NCBI GenBank assembly: GCA_012727965.1
Contig: JAAYFZ010000234.1
Span: forward strand, 1-23,449
DNA length: 23,449 nt
Direction: 5' to 3'
DNA from: Clostridiaceae bacterium
GTDB lineage: Bacteria > Bacillota > Clostridia > Saccharofermentanales > UBA5734
Part shown: in pieces, positions 16,393 to 23,449 of the stretch
How the letters are laid out: every line of letters starts with the position of its first letter
How positions within the stretch are numbered: the stretch's first letter is position 1
Made by a program: the position numbers and the translations under genes
Notes under the pieces: generated by a model
What the model was told of the DNA's origin: nothing
Database searches by the model: none
Seen by the model: the letters and a program-made list of their open reading frames with translations, nothing else

Positions 16393-16645
16393 TTCCTTCC
16401 GGATAATAATTGATTTTTACATATGACATCAGACTAGGCGCACCAGCTCTGATGCAGGCCAGCTGGCATTCTTTTACCAGTTCCATCAATTGGTCGAAAT
16501 CACCTTCAACAGTAGTTTCAAAAGGACCGACCATTGTGTTAAGACCGGATGCCTTGAGGACTGCAATAGCCTCATCGACTATTCTTATTAGTTCTTTTCC
16601 TTCTGCCTTCGGCAGTACCTGGATCGCTATACTTGCATTAGCCAT
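16352..16645 (-). CDS. Thiamine-binding protein (MTH1187/YkoF family)
   Basis: 97 residues, a single domain of the MTH1187/YkoF-type thiamine-binding family: an ANASIAIQVLP strand, EGKELIRIVDEAI helix, the GPFETTVEGDFDQLMELVKECQ segment, and a KINYYPEGS end strand. YkoF of Bacillus carries two such domains and binds thiamine; here there is one, so it may assemble as an oligomer. The ATG at 16645 is chosen because GGAGG lies six to seven bases upstream; a further upstream in-frame ATG lies inside the riboswitch terminator and cannot be used. First gene of the operon directly after the riboswitch, consistent with a role in thiamine homeostasis or transport. Confidence 0.87.
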   Translation of the reverse strand: MANASIAIQVLPKAEGKELIRIVDEAIAVLKASGLNTMVGPFETTVEGDFDQLMELVKECQLACIRAGAPSLMSYVKINYYPEGSVLSIEEKTSKHQ

Positions 16646-16693
16646 TTTTTGCCTCCTGTGATGTTTGAAATGTTTTGTTTTAATCCGGATAAC

Positions 16694-16722
16694 AAAAAAG
16701 CTCCCCATCGATTACGGGAAGC
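16694..16722 (-). terminator. TPP-controlled intrinsic terminator
   Basis: Stem GCTTCCCG with TGGGGAGC (one or two G-U pairs), followed by six T. It lies between the TPP aptamer and the first thi gene, so it is the off-state of the riboswitch. Confidence 0.85.
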
Positions 16723-16727
16723 CTGCT

Positions 16728-16747
16728 CATACTGAATTATCAGTATG
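16728..16747 (-). other. Hairpin between TPP aptamer and terminator
   Basis: Perfect 8-bp inverted repeat CATACTGA/TCAGTATG with a 4-base loop in the riboswitch linker. It would bring the aptamer and terminator arms close together. No T run follows. Confidence 0.5.
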
Positions 16748-16759
16748 GATCGTGACTGT

Positions 16760-16868
16760 ATTGCCATGATCTGTTCCCTCCGCCAGCATTACCTGGTTCA
16801 GGTTCAAGAGTTCGGAAACGTTCTACGTTCCGTCTCAGCCGACTGACAGCCAGCTCCCCGTGATCTAG
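16760..16868 (-). ncRNA. TPP riboswitch (THI element)
   Basis: Conserved blocks in order on the minus strand: CGGGGAGC (16860-16853), GCTGAGA (16839-16833), and CTGAACCAGGTAATGCTGGC followed by GGAGGGAA (16801-16774). An optional P3-type hairpin (GGAACG/CGTTTCC) sits between. P1 is short (GATC/GATC). It precedes a terminator and the thi transport operon, so TPP binding should stop transcription. Confidence 0.97.
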
Positions 16869-16890
16869 TCTTACTTATTTTGTCGCCATC

Positions 16891-16919
16891 ATTATGGCAG
16901 GCAAGTGACTTGCTGTCAA
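16891..16919 (-). promoter_or_regulatory. Promoter of the thi operon
   Basis: Perfect TTGACA at 16919-16914, 17-base spacer, CATAAT at 16896-16891 with an extended -10 TG. The RNA would begin near 16884, just before the TPP aptamer. A 13-bp palindrome (GCAAGT-G-ACTTGC, 16901-16913) fills most of the spacer. Confidence 0.85.
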
Positions 16920-16932
16920 ATTACTTTTGTTA

Positions 16933-16961
16933 TTGACATGAGTTTATGCACTTATTACAAT
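16933..16961 (+). promoter_or_regulatory. Promoter of pyrG-guaB
   Basis: Perfect TTGACA at 16933-16938, 17-base spacer and TACAAT at 16956-16961. It is back to back with the thi promoter, the two -35 boxes being 13 bases apart. A lone TATAAT at 16984-16989 could be a secondary start. Confidence 0.8.
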
Positions 16962-17052
16962 ATCCTTTATGCCATGCTGTGTGTATAATAGTTCTAATAT
17001 ATACATTTGCTCTAACTAGTATGACAAAAAAAACAAATACAGGGGGTTTCAG

Positions 17053-18669
17053 ATGTCAACCAAATTCATTTTCGTCACCGGCGGTGTCGTATCAGGAATC
17101 GGCAAGGGTATCACGGCGGCTGCATTGGGCAGACTGCTCAAGGCAAGAGGCCTCAAGGTACGCAACCAGAAATTCGATCCTTATATAAATGTTGATCCTG
17201 GATTAATGAGTCCGATGCAGCATGGTGAGGTGTTTATCACAGAAGATGGCGCAGAGACTGATCTCGATATCGGTCATTACGAGCGTTTCACTGATGAAAA
17301 CCTGACAATAGAAAGTGACATTACTTCAGGCATGATCTATCGTGATGTCATACAGCGCGAACGTGAAGGCGGCTATATGGGATCAACTGTTCAGGTAGTA
17401 CCCCATATCATCAATGAGATCAAGGAACATATCTTCAACGTCTCGCAGCAGGAGCATCCCGATGTAGTCATCATCGAGATAGGTGGTACTGTCGGCGACA
17501 TGGAGAGCCAGCCATATCTGGAAGCTATCCGACAGGTCCGCAATCAGGTCGGTCGTGAGAATGTTCTCTTCATCCATGTAACATTAGTACCATATCTGCG
17601 TAAGGCAGGCGAAATTAAAACTAAACCAACGCAACATTCAGTTCAGAAGCTCCTGGCACTTGGTATACAGCCTGATGTTCTAGTCTGCCGTAGTGAAATG
17701 GAGCTTGATAAGAGCATTCGTGAGAAGATCGCCTTGTTCTGCAATGTCGACAGCGACTGTGTTATACCTAATATTGATATCGATTCAGTTTATCAGCTGC
17801 CTCTCGTTCTTGAAGAGGAAGGACTGGCAAAAGTCGTCTGCCGCAAGCTTGGTTTTGCTCAGTTCGTTGAGCCGGATCTGTCAGACTGGCAGCAGCTTGT
17901 CCATAAGCATTCACTTATCAGACGTGAACTTAATGTAGCTCTGGTCGGTAAATACGTTTCTCTGCATGATGCTTATATCAGTGTCGTAGAGGCTCTGCAG
18001 CATGCAGGCATTTCCAGAGGTACAGGAACCAGCCTGCGCTGGGTAAGCAGTGAAGATATTGAGAAGGATGGCGCTTCGGCTCATCTAGATGGTGTTGATG
18101 CAATTATAGTTCCAGGTGGTTTCGGACCACGTGGCATGAATGGCATGATTATGGCAGCTAGCTATGCAAGAGAAAACAAGATTCCCTATTTTGGAATCGG
18201 TCTTGGCATGCAAATGGCCGTTGTTGACCTGGCAAGAAATATTGCAGGTATCAAAGACGCACATAGCGGCGAGGCTGAGCAGGATGGCCCGGAGCTGTTC
18301 ATATTGCCTGAATATGACGGTACAGTAAGCTGTACTGCAAATCTGCCAATGCGCAGAGGCGCCTATGAGTTTGAAATCACAAAAGGTACAATGCTATCTG
18401 AAATATATGGTGGTTCCAAGGCTTCTGAGAGACATCATCATCGTCGTGAATTCAATGGTGAATATGTTGACAGACTTGAGAAGGCAGGATTGGTATTTAG
18501 TGGAAAGATCCCTCAGGATAATCTGATTGAAGCTTTTGAGTATCCGGATCATCCCTGGTTTGTTGGTGTTATTTATCATCCGGAATTTAAATCGCGTCCA
18601 ACTAAGCCGCATCCGCTATTTGAGAGCTTCATACGTGCTGCTTTGGAATATAAGAGAAGCAAAGCCTGA
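17053..18669 (+). CDS. pyrG: CTP synthase with replaced glutaminase nucleophile
   Basis: 538 residues, full length. The synthetase half (1-270) is intact: GGVVSGIGKGI P-loop (Lys18), KFDPYINVDPG, and HGEVFITEDGAETDLDIGHYERF with metal ligand Asp72 and Glu142. The glutamine amidotransferase half (about 290-535) keeps the oxyanion loop PGGFG, ERHHHRREF, and His509/Glu511 in YHPEF. However, the nucleophile elbow, usually GICLGMQ, reads GIGLGMQ: codon 383 (18199-18201) is GGT, glycine, not cysteine. By family knowledge such an enzyme cannot hydrolyse glutamine and would make CTP from UTP, ATP and free ammonia. The AGGGGG site at 17041 is six bases before the ATG. It is followed 16 bases later by guaB, so the two probably share the promoter at 16933. 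Confidence 0.95.
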   Translation: MSTKFIFVTGGVVSGIGKGITAAALGRLLKARGLKVRNQKFDPYINVDPGLMSPMQHGEVFITEDGAETDLDIGHYERFTDENLTIESDITSGMIYRDVIQREREGGYMGSTVQVVPHIINEIKEHIFNVSQQEHPDVVIIEIGGTVGDMESQPYLEAIRQVRNQVGRENVLFIHVTLVPYLRKAGEIKTKPTQHSVQKLLALGIQPDVLVCRSEMELDKSIREKIALFCNVDSDCVIPNIDIDSVYQLPLVLEEEGLAKVVCRKLGFAQFVEPDLSDWQQLVHKHSLIRRELNVALVGKYVSLHDAYISVVEALQHAGISRGTGTSLRWVSSEDIEKDGASAHLDGVDAIIVPGGFGPRGMNGMIMAASYARENKIPYFGIGLGMQMAVVDLARNIAGIKDAHSGEAEQDGPELFILPEYDGTVSCTANLPMRRGAYEFEITKGTMLSEIYGGSKASERHHHRREFNGEYVDRLEKAGLVFSGKIPQDNLIEAFEYPDHPWFVGVIYHPEFKSRPTKPHPLFESFIRAALEYKRSKA

Positions 18670-18685
18670 AACAAGGAGGTAGAAA

Positions 18686-20194
18686 ATGGCACAGATTTTT
18701 GAACAGGAATCAAGAACCTTCAGCGAGTACCTGTTGATACCTAATCTATCAACCAGAGAATGTACACCCGAGAATGTAAACTTAAGCACTCCAATCGTCA
18801 AATACCGCAAGGGCGAAGAAGAGAGTCGTCTGAAGATCAATGTGCCGGTTGTTTCTGCTATCATGCAGGCTGTCTCTGATGATGGCATGGCAATAGCTCT
18901 GGCAAGAAGTGGTGGTATATCCTTCATATATGGTTCGCAGTCTATCGAGAGTCAGGCGGCGATGGTTCGCAAAGTCAAGAAGTATAAGGCTGGTTTTGTA
19001 CCTAGCGACAGTAATTTGACGCCGGAGGCAACACTTGAAGATATTCTGGCAGTCAAGGCCAGAACAGGTCATTCAACTGTGCCGATCACAGATGATGGAA
19101 CCGCCAATGGCAAGCTGCTTGGCATAGTAACCAGTCGTGATTACAGAATTTCACGTACTGATCCAACAACGAAGGTCAAAGAGTTTATGACTCCATTTGA
19201 TCAGCTGGTTTATGCAGAAGAAGGCGTCACTCTCAGTGAAGCCAATGATATTATCTGGGAACATAAAATCAATCAGCTACCGATAGTCAGTGATGACGGT
19301 AGATTAGTTGGTCTGGTCTTCCGCAAGGACTATGATGAGCATAAGGAAAACCCTACAGAGCTGCTTGATCAGCATAAGAGACTGATTACCGGTGCCGGTA
19401 TCAATACCCGTGATTACATGGACAGAGTTCCGGCCCTGATCGAGGCCGGTGCAGATGTTCTTTGTATTGATTCTTCGGACGGATTCAGTGAATGGCAGTC
19501 AGAAACACTTAAGTGGATCAAACAAGAATATGACGGCAATGTCATGGTGGGCGCCGGTAATGTCGTAGACGCAGAAGGATTCCGTTATTTGGTCGAAGCC
19601 GGCGCTGATTTCATCAAGGTCGGTATCGGCGGAGGTTCCATCTGCATTACAAGAGAACAAAAGGGTATTGGCTGCGGCCAGGCATCTGCTGTTCAAATTG
19701 TTTCCAAGGCAAGAGACGAATATTATCGCGAAACAGGAATCTATGTGCCGATTTGTTCTGACGGCGGCATAGTATACGATTATCACATGACGTTGACCCT
19801 GGCTATGGGTGCTGATTTCATAATGCTTGGACGATATTTTGCCCGTTTTGATGAGAGTCCGACCAGGAAGCTGATGGTCAACGGTACATATGTAAAAGAG
19901 TACTGGGGCGAAGGTTCAAACAGAGCTCGCAACTGGCAGCGTTATGATGACGGCGGCAGTGGCGGTAAAATGGCATTTGAAGAAGGTGTTGATTCCTATG
20001 TGCCATATGCTGGTAAGCTAAAAGATAATCTCGATACATCAATGGCTAAGATCAAGTCAACAATGTGTGCCTGCGGATCTCTTAGCATCGAAGAACTGCA
20101 GCAAAAAGCAAGGCTGGTTGTTGTTTCTGCTACGAGTATAGTAGAAGGCGGCGCCCATGATGTTATTCAGAAAGAGAGCGAACGACGCGGTTGA
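18686..20194 (+). CDS. guaB: IMP dehydrogenase
   Basis: 502 residues, longer than the roughly 485 of the common bacterial form but matching a clostridial type. It oxidises IMP to XMP with NAD+, the committed step to GTP. A (beta/alpha)8 barrel is interrupted by a CBS-pair region (about 105-220). The catalytic Cys320 is in GIGGGSICITRE, where the common form has GPGSICTTR. SDGGIVYDYHM, MLGRYFARFDESP and the flap EYWGEGSNRARNWQRYDDGG are also clear. AAGGAGG lies six bases before the ATG. It directly follows pyrG; no terminator is visible after it before the greA promoter. Confidence 0.96.
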   Translation: MAQIFEQESRTFSEYLLIPNLSTRECTPENVNLSTPIVKYRKGEEESRLKINVPVVSAIMQAVSDDGMAIALARSGGISFIYGSQSIESQAAMVRKVKKYKAGFVPSDSNLTPEATLEDILAVKARTGHSTVPITDDGTANGKLLGIVTSRDYRISRTDPTTKVKEFMTPFDQLVYAEEGVTLSEANDIIWEHKINQLPIVSDDGRLVGLVFRKDYDEHKENPTELLDQHKRLITGAGINTRDYMDRVPALIEAGADVLCIDSSDGFSEWQSETLKWIKQEYDGNVMVGAGNVVDAEGFRYLVEAGADFIKVGIGGGSICITREQKGIGCGQASAVQIVSKARDEYYRETGIYVPICSDGGIVYDYHMTLTLAMGADFIMLGRYFARFDESPTRKLMVNGTYVKEYWGEGSNRARNWQRYDDGGSGGKMAFEEGVDSYVPYAGKLKDNLDTSMAKIKSTMCACGSLSIEELQQKARLVVVSATSIVEGGAHDVIQKESERRG

Positions 20195-20228
20195 TGTTTA
20201 TCTCAGACTGTTCAGACTTGACAGTGAC

Positions 20229-20237
20229 TGGTATAAT
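20229..20237 (+). promoter_or_regulatory. Extended -10 promoter for greA
   Basis: Perfect extended -10 element, TGGTATAAT, between guaB and greA. The -35 position (20209-20214, TGTTCA) is poor; a TTGACA at 20218-20223 is too close to serve this -10. Confidence 0.55.
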
Positions 20238-20268
20238 AACATCCTGATGATTGAAAGGGGACATGAAA

Positions 20269-20751
20269 ATGGCCGGAAAAGTATATGAACTAACACATGA
20301 TGGTTTGCAAAAACTACATGACGAGCTCAATAATAGAAAAACAGCTGTAGCTGCTGAAATAGCTGAGCGTCTTAAGGAAGCAAGAGATCTTGGTGATATT
20401 TCTGAGAACTCAGAATATGATGATGCCAAAGAATCTCAGGCGAAGAATGAGATGAGAATAGTCGAAATTGAAGATATTCTCAAGAATTCGCGCGTTATCG
20501 ATGAGGATGAGATCAGCAAGACCAAGGTCAGCCTCGGTTCACAGGTTACTATTCGCGATGAGGATACGAAGGAAGAGGTCGACTATATCATGGTCGGTAC
20601 CAAGGAAGAGAATATCTTCGAGTTCAAAATCTCAAGCGAATCTCCAGTGGGTGCTGCTATCCTGGGCAAGAAGAAGGGACAGGTTGTCGGTGTTCATACA
20701 CCTGTCGGCATCCTTAACTATAAGATCGTCAAGATTTCTAAACCATCCTGA
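20269..20751 (+). CDS. greA: Transcription elongation factor GreA
   Basis: 160 residues. GreA enters the RNA polymerase secondary channel and stimulates cleavage of backtracked RNA. The N-terminal antiparallel coiled coil (about 10-75) carries the acidic tip LGDISENSEYDDAKE near 41-55, and the C-terminal FKBP-like domain ends GKKKGQVVGVHTPVGILNYKIV. In-frame TTG (20251) and ATG (20263) codons lie upstream, but AAAGGGG at 20254-20260 is eight bases from the ATG at 20269, which gives the usual MAGKVYELT start and length. The stop codon lies inside a hairpin (20746-20765). The next gene is lysS, a common neighbour in Firmicutes. Confidence 0.95.
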   Translation: MAGKVYELTHDGLQKLHDELNNRKTAVAAEIAERLKEARDLGDISENSEYDDAKESQAKNEMRIVEIEDILKNSRVIDEDEISKTKVSLGSQVTIRDEDTKEEVDYIMVGTKEENIFEFKISSESPVGAAILGKKKGQVVGVHTPVGILNYKIVKISKPS

Positions 20752-20765
20752 CCCGGAGGTCAGGA
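20746..20765 (+). other. Hairpin over the greA stop codon
   Basis: Perfect 8-bp inverted repeat TCCTGACC/GGTCAGGA with tetraloop CGGA; the TGA stop is in the 5' arm. No T run follows, so it is not a terminator by itself. Confidence 0.5.
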
Positions 20766-20784
20766 GCTGTTGGTCTGAAAACCA

Positions 20785-20817
20785 GGCACTGATACGCTCC
20801 CGCGATCGGTGCCTTTT
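20785..20817 (+). terminator. Terminator or attenuator between greA and lysS
   Basis: Long hairpin (GGCACTGAT, one-base bulge, CGC, TCCC loop, GCG, ATCGGTGCC; one G-U pair) followed by TTTT. The T run is short, so termination may be partial. No promoter for lysS was found after it, so lysS may depend on readthrough. Confidence 0.65.
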
Positions 20818-20846
20818 GCCATGAAGAGAATAGATGGAGGATATAC

Positions 20847-22361
20847 ATGAGCGATAATAAGCCGGAAATTGAACAGAATAATGATGCTGCTGCCAATCAG
20901 CAGGAGATGCATGAGCAAATGAAGGTGAGGCTGGCCAAGCTCCAGGAAATGGCTGCAGCCGGCAAAGATCCGTTTGAGCAGGTTGAGTATCAGGTCAGCA
21001 ATCATAGCAGTGATATAGTTGATAATTTCGAAGCAATGGAAGGACAGCATGTTTCACTGGCCGGCCGTATCATGAGCAAACGTGGTATGGGCAAGGTCAG
21101 CTTCTGTGATCTGGCAGATCGCAAGGGCAAGATCCAACTGTTTACGAAAATCGATGAGCTCGGCGAAGCAGCATATGGAGAATGGCAGAAACTGGACATC
21201 GGCGATCTGGTCGGTGTTGAGGGTGAGGCCTTCCGTACACAGCGTGGAGAAATTTCGATAAAAACCAAGGGTTATGTTCTTCTGGCAAAAGCTTTGCGTC
21301 CTTTGCCTGAGAAGTATCATGGACTCAAGGATATGGATACACGCTATCGCCAGCGTTATCTTGATCTGATCGTTAATCCCGAGGTCAAAGATACATTTGA
21401 GAAACGTAGCCGCATCATAAGATCGCTGCGTCATCAGCTTGATGACCGAGATTTTATCGAGGTAGAAACACCTATTCTTAATACCATTCCCGGCGGAGCC
21501 TCTGCCAGACCTTTTGTAACACATCATAATGCTCTTGATATAGATCTTTATTTGAGAATTGCTCCAGAGCTTTATCTTAAGCGCCTGATCGTGGGCGGTT
21601 TTGAAAGAGTTTATGAAATCGGACGCACTTTCCGCAATGAGGGCATGTCGATAAAGCATAATCCTGAGTTTACATTGCTTGAACTCTATCAGGCTTATAC
21701 CGATTATAAGGGCATGATGGAGCTGACAGAAACATTGATCGCCAACTGTGCTCAGGAAGTTCTCGGAACGACAAAAGTTGTCTATCAGGGAGCTGAAATT
21801 GATCTGACGCCTCCTTTTGCCAGATTATCAATGAATGATGCTATTCTTAAGTACGCCGGTGTTGATTTCAATCAGGTAGATACTCTGGAACAGGCTGTTC
21901 AACTGGCAAAAGAACATAAACTTGGTGATATTGAAGCCTCGATGGGTCGTGGTGATATTATGAATCTCTTCTTCGAGCACTACTGTGAAGATAAGCTGAT
22001 TCAGCCGACATTTATCTATGATTATCCGCTCGAGATCTCGCCGCTGACCAAGAAAAAACCTGGTCAGCCTGAACTGACTGAGCGTTTCGAGCTATTCATC
22101 AATGGCCGCGAGCATGCCAATGCTTATTCTGAGCTCAATGACCCGCTTGATCAACGTGAGCGTTTTGCTATGCAGCAGAAAAAACGCGAGGCTGGTGACG
22201 ATGAAGCGAATCTAACAGATGAAGATTTCTGCATGGCTCTCGAATATGGACTGCCACCGACTGGAGGTCTTGGTATCGGCATAGATCGCCTGATCATGTT
22301 GCTGACTGATTCTTTCTCAATTCGTGACGTGCTGTTGTTCCCGACGATGAAGCCGCAGTAA
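20847..22361 (+). CDS. lysS: Lysyl-tRNA synthetase, class II
   Basis: 504 residues. It charges tRNA-Lys. An N-terminal acidic/Gln-rich extension (1-40), an OB-fold anticodon-binding domain (about 60-150), then the class II catalytic core: motif 1 around 184-211 (RSRIIRSLRHQL...EVETPIL), motif 2 FRNEGMSIKHNPEFTLLE (262-279), and motif 3 GLGIGIDRLIML near the C-terminus. The start has GGAGG six bases before the ATG. There is no T-box leader in the 95 bases upstream. No + strand terminator follows, so the next gene is probably co-transcribed. Confidence 0.96.
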   Translation: MSDNKPEIEQNNDAAANQQEMHEQMKVRLAKLQEMAAAGKDPFEQVEYQVSNHSSDIVDNFEAMEGQHVSLAGRIMSKRGMGKVSFCDLADRKGKIQLFTKIDELGEAAYGEWQKLDIGDLVGVEGEAFRTQRGEISIKTKGYVLLAKALRPLPEKYHGLKDMDTRYRQRYLDLIVNPEVKDTFEKRSRIIRSLRHQLDDRDFIEVETPILNTIPGGASARPFVTHHNALDIDLYLRIAPELYLKRLIVGGFERVYEIGRTFRNEGMSIKHNPEFTLLELYQAYTDYKGMMELTETLIANCAQEVLGTTKVVYQGAEIDLTPPFARLSMNDAILKYAGVDFNQVDTLEQAVQLAKEHKLGDIEASMGRGDIMNLFFEHYCEDKLIQPTFIYDYPLEISPLTKKKPGQPELTERFELFINGREHANAYSELNDPLDQRERFAMQQKKREAGDDEANLTDEDFCMALEYGLPPTGGLGIGIDRLIMLLTDSFSIRDVLLFPTMKPQ

Positions 22362-22442
22362 TTCTGATAATAAGATCATTGGCGACAGTTCTTGAATTTT
22401 AAGATGCTGTTCGCGATAGCGAAAAAACCATGAGGTGATTAA

Positions 22443-23449
22443 TTGCTGACAAGAGAAGAATGCCTGGAAATATTTGAGCTTGAAGAATCGGCCGAGCGAA
22501 GAGATATCGAAAATAAATACACTATGCTGGTTAAGAAATATCGCTCAATTGATAGTGATGAAGCAAGAGAAAAACTTGATAAGGTATCTTTGGCTTATAA
22601 TATACTTACTGGCAGATATGTTGAACCGGAACCAATAAATCCCAGACTGGAAAAAGTCGTAGCCGGCAAATCTATCAAGCAGTGGCAGACGGTCTGGCAT
22701 TATGGCCGCTGGCCTTTGCTTGCGATTACCATTATCGCTGTTTTGGCAATTTCGCTGATACATTCGATTGCGACAAATAAGCGAGCTGATTTTGCAGTCA
22801 TCGTTATGGGGCAGTTTTATGATGGCGGCAGTGCCTATGACAGTTCGTATGCCTATTTTTCGGAAATATCTGCTGGCAAAGTAGAAAATCCGGACATTCA
22901 TATTATCCCCATCGATCTGAGAGCTGATAATATGTTTGACATGGAGGAGATTGATGGTGAAACAGTTGCTTCTGATAGTGTCACGCCAGAGGAAACACAA
23001 CCGCTGAACATTGATCCGCAGTCACAATATGCCTTCAATATGAAGCTTGTTACACTTCTATATTCTGACAAGATTGATATCTTCATGAGCACAGATGCTG
23101 CTTTTCACAAATATGCGCCTCAGGGTGTGTTTGTCGATTTGAGCGAACTGTACGAATCTCTGGCAGATTTGCCGGCAGATGTTTATGCAAAAATCAAGCC
23201 GATGTATGCCTCTATCGAAAAAGTTGAACCAGGAGAGGAAGAGACTGTCAGCTACGGTGACCCAGTCCTGTTAGGTATTGATGTCAGCGAACTTGCAGTT
23301 TTTGAAGGGCTTGATATCTGGCTTGGTGATGATCAGATCATAAGCGTCGGTATAAAAACGCGTGATGAGGCAGTAACACTGGACATAATTTCAGAATGGA
23401 TCAGAGATTATGTCGCAATGGAAGCAAAAGCAGATGAACTTGCGTCTGC
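22443..23449 (+). CDS. Membrane-anchored protein with degenerate J-domain, cut by window edge
   Basis: Open to the right edge (335 codons visible, no stop). The start is TTG at 22443 with GAGGTG at 22432-22437. Residues 1-58 look like a J-domain: TREECLEIFELEESAERRDI, then ENKYTMLVKKYRS, and a final helix LDKVSLAYNILTG. The HPD tripeptide that activates Hsp70 is missing; the loop reads YRSIDSDE. A basic linker leads to one transmembrane helix (about 90-110), then an extracytoplasmic domain of more than 220 residues (ADFAVIVMGQFYD, later DKIDIFMSTDAAFHKYAPQGVFVDLSELY). The latter resembles the body of a solute-binding protein, but this is a weak impression. No known function; 81 bases after lysS and probably in its transcript. 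Confidence 0.75.
   Translation, partial: MLTREECLEIFELEESAERRDIENKYTMLVKKYRSIDSDEAREKLDKVSLAYNILTGRYVEPEPINPRLEKVVAGKSIKQWQTVWHYGRWPLLAITIIAVLAISLIHSIATNKRADFAVIVMGQFYDGGSAYDSSYAYFSEISAGKVENPDIHIIPIDLRADNMFDMEEIDGETVASDSVTPEETQPLNIDPQSQYAFNMKLVTLLYSDKIDIFMSTDAAFHKYAPQGVFVDLSELYESLADLPADVYAKIKPMYASIEKVEPGEEETVSYGDPVLLGIDVSELAVFEGLDIWLGDDQIISVGIKTRDEAVTLDIISEWIRDYVAMEAKADELAS

Noticed and set aside
16646..16708. N-terminal extension of the thiamine-binding protein from an upstream ATG
   Set aside because: That ATG lies next to the riboswitch terminator arm and the added residues are not family-like; GGAGG clearly serves the ATG at 16645.
20752..20846. T-box riboswitch before lysS
   Set aside because: Only 95 bases are available and no T-box core sequence or specifier stem was seen.
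21054..21659. Minus-strand frame of 201 codons inside lysS
   Set aside because: Antisense to the conserved lysyl-tRNA synthetase core, without ribosome binding site or family resemblance.
22410..22423. TTCGC/GCGAA hairpin followed by A6 after lysS, possibly a terminator
   Set aside because: On the plus strand the stem is followed by A, not T, so it cannot end lysS transcripts; a minus-strand terminator would have no gene to serve here.

Overview
The window reads as chromosomal DNA of a low-to-moderate GC Gram-positive bacterium, most likely class Clostridia. The reasons are strong AGGAGG-type ribosome binding sites, a fatty-acid gene order known from Lactobacillales and Clostridia (fabH-fabK-fabG-fabF-accB-fabZ-accC-accD/A), an IMP dehydrogenase of a long (about 500 residue) type that I associate with Clostridia, and a class II lysyl-tRNA synthetase next to greA. 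No species is claimed. There are no tRNA or rRNA genes, CRISPR arrays or insertion sequences; nearly everything is housekeeping or nutrient uptake.

Layout. (A) 1-3820, minus strand: fabD, then an M29 aminopeptidase followed by a three-helix, long coiled-coil membrane protein of ExbB/TolQ/MotA-like topology, and the first 8 codons of a further gene at the left edge. (B) 3821-3975: divergent control region with a perfect 21-bp palindrome resembling a FabT (MarR-family) operator. (C) 3976-12207, plus strand: type II fatty-acid synthesis operon fabH-fabK-fabG-fabF-accB-fabZ-accC and a single gene fusing both carboxyltransferase subunits (accD-accA), closed by a clear terminator. acpP is absent and fabD lies outside the operon on the other strand. 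(D) 12448-13710: Xaa-Pro aminopeptidase (M24B). (E) 16645-13713, minus strand: thiamine-precursor ABC transporter (thiamine-binding protein, permease, ThiY-like lipoprotein, ATPase) preceded by a TPP riboswitch with its own terminator. (F) 16921-23449, plus strand: pyrG-guaB (nucleotide synthesis), greA-lysS, and a right-edge membrane protein with a degenerate J-domain.

Working together: the ACC complex (AccB, AccC, AccDA) makes malonyl-CoA, FabD loads it on ACP, FabH primes, FabF elongates, and FabG, FabZ and FabK complete each cycle. One operator between fabD and fabH could coordinate both transcripts. The thi operon is expected to be shut off by TPP. PyrG and GuaB supply CTP and XMP/GMP.

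Most notable points: CTP synthase lacks the glutaminase nucleophile cysteine (Gly383 in its place); the FabT-like box; the aptamer-mimic terminator of the TPP switch; the AccD-AccA fusion; and two poorly characterised membrane proteins at the window edges.
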